In this document: positions 45,681-47,123 of the stretch, one piece after another | How the letters are laid out: each line of letters begins with the position of its first letter | Numbering within the stretch: the first letter of the stretch is position 1 | Assembly (NCBI GenBank): GCA_024277875.1 | Contig: JAJRUI010000027.1 | Coordinates: 1 to 47,123 of the forward strand | Reading direction: 5' to 3' | Origin: Deferrisomatales bacterium | Lineage (GTDB): Bacteria > Desulfobacterota > Deferrisomatia > Deferrisomatales > Deferrisomataceae | Length of the DNA: 47,123 nucleotides | The notes under the pieces: generated by a model | What the model saw: the letters and a program-made list of their open reading frames with translations, nothing else | Database searches by the model: none | Told to the model about the DNA's origin: nothing | Position numbers and translations under genes: made by a program

Positions 45681-46916
45681 TCACCGGCCCCACGCGGACC
45701 GGATCCGGTCCACCGCGGTCTCCACGTTCTCCCGGTCGCCGAACGCGGACAGCCGGAAGTACCCCTCTCCGCTGGCCCCGAACCCGCTGCCCGGCGTGCC
45801 CACCACGTGGCACTCCTGGAGCAGCCGGTCGAAGAACTGCCAGCTCGTCAGCCCGCCCGGGGTCTTAAGCCAGATGTACGGCGCGTTCACCCCGCCGTAG
45901 CAGGTGATGCCGGCGCCGGTGAGCCCCTCCCGGATGATCCGCGCGTTCTCCATGTAGTAGGCGATGTTCTCCTGGACCTGGGGCCACCCCTCGTCCGAGT
46001 ACACCGCGGCCGCGGCGCGCTGCACCGGGTAGGACACGCCGTTGAACTTGGTGGACTGGCGCCGGCTCCACAGGGCGTTCAGGGACACCTCGCGGCCGCC
46101 GGCCGTGCGGGCCGTGAGCGCCTCGGGCACGACGGTCAGGCCGCAGCGGACGCCGGTGAACCCGGCGGTCTTGGAGAAGCTGCGGAACTCGATCGCGCAC
46201 CGCTCGGCGCCCGGCACCTGGTAGATCGAGCGGGGAACGTCCGGCTCGGTGACGAACGCCTCGTAGGCCGCGTCGTAGAGCAGCACGGCGCCGTGCTCCC
46301 GCGCGTACGCCACCCACCGCGCCAGCTCGTCCAGGGACGCCACCGCGCCCGTCGGGTTGTTGGGGTAGCACAGGTACACCAGGTCCACCGGGTGGTCGGG
46401 CAGGGCCGGGATGAACCCGTTCTCCTCCACGCACGGCAGGTAGGTGATGCCCGCGTAGTACCCCCGTTCGTCGGCCTCGCCGGTGCGGCCCGCCATCACG
46501 TTGGTGTCGTTGTACACCGGGTACACCGGGTCGCAGATCGCGACCCGGTTGCCCAGGGCGAAGATGTCCAGGATGTTGGCGCAGTCGCACTTGGACCCGT
46601 CCGACACGAACACCTCGGACGGTTTCAGGTCCACCCCCAGGGGCTGGTACGCCCGTTCGACCACGGCGTCCCGGAGGAACGGGTACCCCTGCTCGGGGCC
46701 GTACCCGTGGAACGTGTCGGCCCGGCCCAGGTCGTCCACCCCCCGGTGGAACGCCTCGAGCACCGCTGGCGCCAGGGGCCGGGTCACGTCGCCGATGCCG
46801 AGCCGGATCACCCGGGCGTCCGGGTTCGCGTCGGTGAACGCCTGCACCCGGCGGGCGATCTCGGGGAACAGGTAGCCGGCCTGGAGCTTCAGGTAGTGTT
46901 CGTTCGCGAGCGCCAA
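45681..46916 (-). CDS. dapL: LL-diaminopimelate aminotransferase
   Basis: The 411-residue PLP enzyme has G-I-G-D-V-T-R-P-L near residue 40, [16 protein letters not shown], the [13 protein letters not shown]-lysine region and N-A-P-Y-I-W-L-K near the end. It makes LL-DAP from tetrahydrodipicolinate in one step, skipping the acylated route. With dapA and dapB nearby, the cell uses the aminotransferase path. The TTG start at 46916 is chosen because AAGGAGG lies six bases before it. Confidence 0.95.
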   Translation of the reverse strand: MALANEHYLKLQAGYLFPEIARRVQAFTDANPDARVIRLGIGDVTRPLAPAVLEAFHRGVDDLGRADTFHGYGPEQGYPFLRDAVVERAYQPLGVDLKPSEVFVSDGSKCDCANILDIFALGNRVAICDPVYPVYNDTNVMAGRTGEADERGYYAGITYLPCVEENGFIPALPDHPVDLVYLCYPNNPTGAVASLDELARWVAYAREHGAVLLYDAAYEAFVTEPDVPRSIYQVPGAERCAIEFRSFSKTAGFTGVRCGLTVVPEALTARTAGGREVSLNALWSRRQSTKFNGVSYPVQRAAAAVYSDEGWPQVQENIAYYMENARIIREGLTGAGITCYGGVNAPYIWLKTPGGLTSWQFFDRLLQECHVVGTPGSGFGASGEGYFRLSAFGDRENVETAVDRIRSAWGR

Positions 46917-46996
46917 CGGGCCCCTCCTTAGGTGTGAGCGGTGGATTCGTGCCATTGCCGGTGATCGCCTTGGGTACCACTGCGGCCGCGCCGGCG

Positions 46997-47123
46997 TCAA
47001 CCGGCTCCGGCCGCCTCCGGGTCGAGCGCGGACAGGCGGCGGACGCCCAGGTAGCCGGCCAGGGCCCACAGGGTGCCGAGCCCCAGGAGCACCGTCCCGA
47101 CCAGCACCCACCAGACCCCCGGG
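46997..47123 (-). CDS. C-terminus of a membrane protein (cut by window edge)
   Basis: The minus-strand frame ending with TGA at 46999-46997 encodes 41 residues: a hydrophobic helix ([18 protein letters not shown]), then a short charged tail ending P-E-A-A-G-A-G. It looks like the last membrane segment of a larger protein beyond the window. Family unknown. Confidence 0.5.
   Translation of the reverse strand, partial: PGVWWVLVGTVLLGLGTLWALAGYLGVRRLSALDPEAAGAG

Overview
The window is very GC-rich DNA, dense in protein genes, from what looks like an anaerobic Gram-negative bacterium of the Desulfobacterota ('delta-proteobacterial') type. Pointers are two tungsten aldehyde:ferredoxin oxidoreductases, lysine/DAP synthesis by the LL-DAP aminotransferase route (dapL, dapA, dapB, asd), an outer-membrane porin, periplasmic cytochrome biogenesis (ResB), a sigma-54 NtrC regulator and CIRCE-controlled groESL. 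The taxon is an inference; no rRNA gene is present.

Layout. 1-2300: the start of a family 4 glycosyltransferase, then decayed DNA holding a truncated HNH (DUF262/GmrSD-like) gene and a frameshifted glmS fragment. 2272-4402: groES-groEL with promoter, CIRCE operator and terminator. 4489-9537: cheR, a receiver-only regulator, resB overlapping a globin-coupled histidine kinase, and asd. 9588-24899: a large minus-strand locus for quinohemoprotein amine dehydrogenase (QHNDH). 25070-34726: radA, a hypothetical gene, the cell-shape operon mreBCD-mrdA-rodA, an enoyl-CoA hydratase and an acyltransferase. 34798-40819: cspA with an unusual leader region, a TIGR04283-like glycosyltransferase, an APH-kinase fusion, a class II aldolase, a second AOR and a zinc-ribbon membrane protein. 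40816-47123: folK, dapB, dapA, fmdB, a CDF metal transporter, queC and dapL.

The amine dehydrogenase locus is the main find. A two-component system (Cache-type histidine kinase and NtrC-type regulator) lies upstream of a good sigma-54 promoter with a 19-bp palindrome. The promoter leads into an outer-membrane porin gene, then qhpA, qhpD, qhpC and qhpB, then two U32-family genes resembling UbiV and UbiU, an ABC transporter (QhpF-like), a tungsten AOR and a subtilase (QhpE-like), ending at tRNA-Val. All residues for the three Cys-Asp/Glu thioethers and the CTQ cofactor are kept in QhpC. The O2-dependent flavin monooxygenase QhpG, which oxygenates the CTQ tryptophan in known aerobic systems, is absent from the window. 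UbiU/UbiV are known iron-sulfur, O2-independent hydroxylases, so the U32 pair may do this step without oxygen. The AOR could oxidise the aldehyde product. Together this reads as an anaerobic version of the QHNDH pathway: amine entry, periplasmic oxidation, cofactor maturation and aldehyde disposal. An in-frame amber codon splits the UbiU-like gene ahead of its conserved C-terminus, which is either a mutation or error, or a recoded codon.
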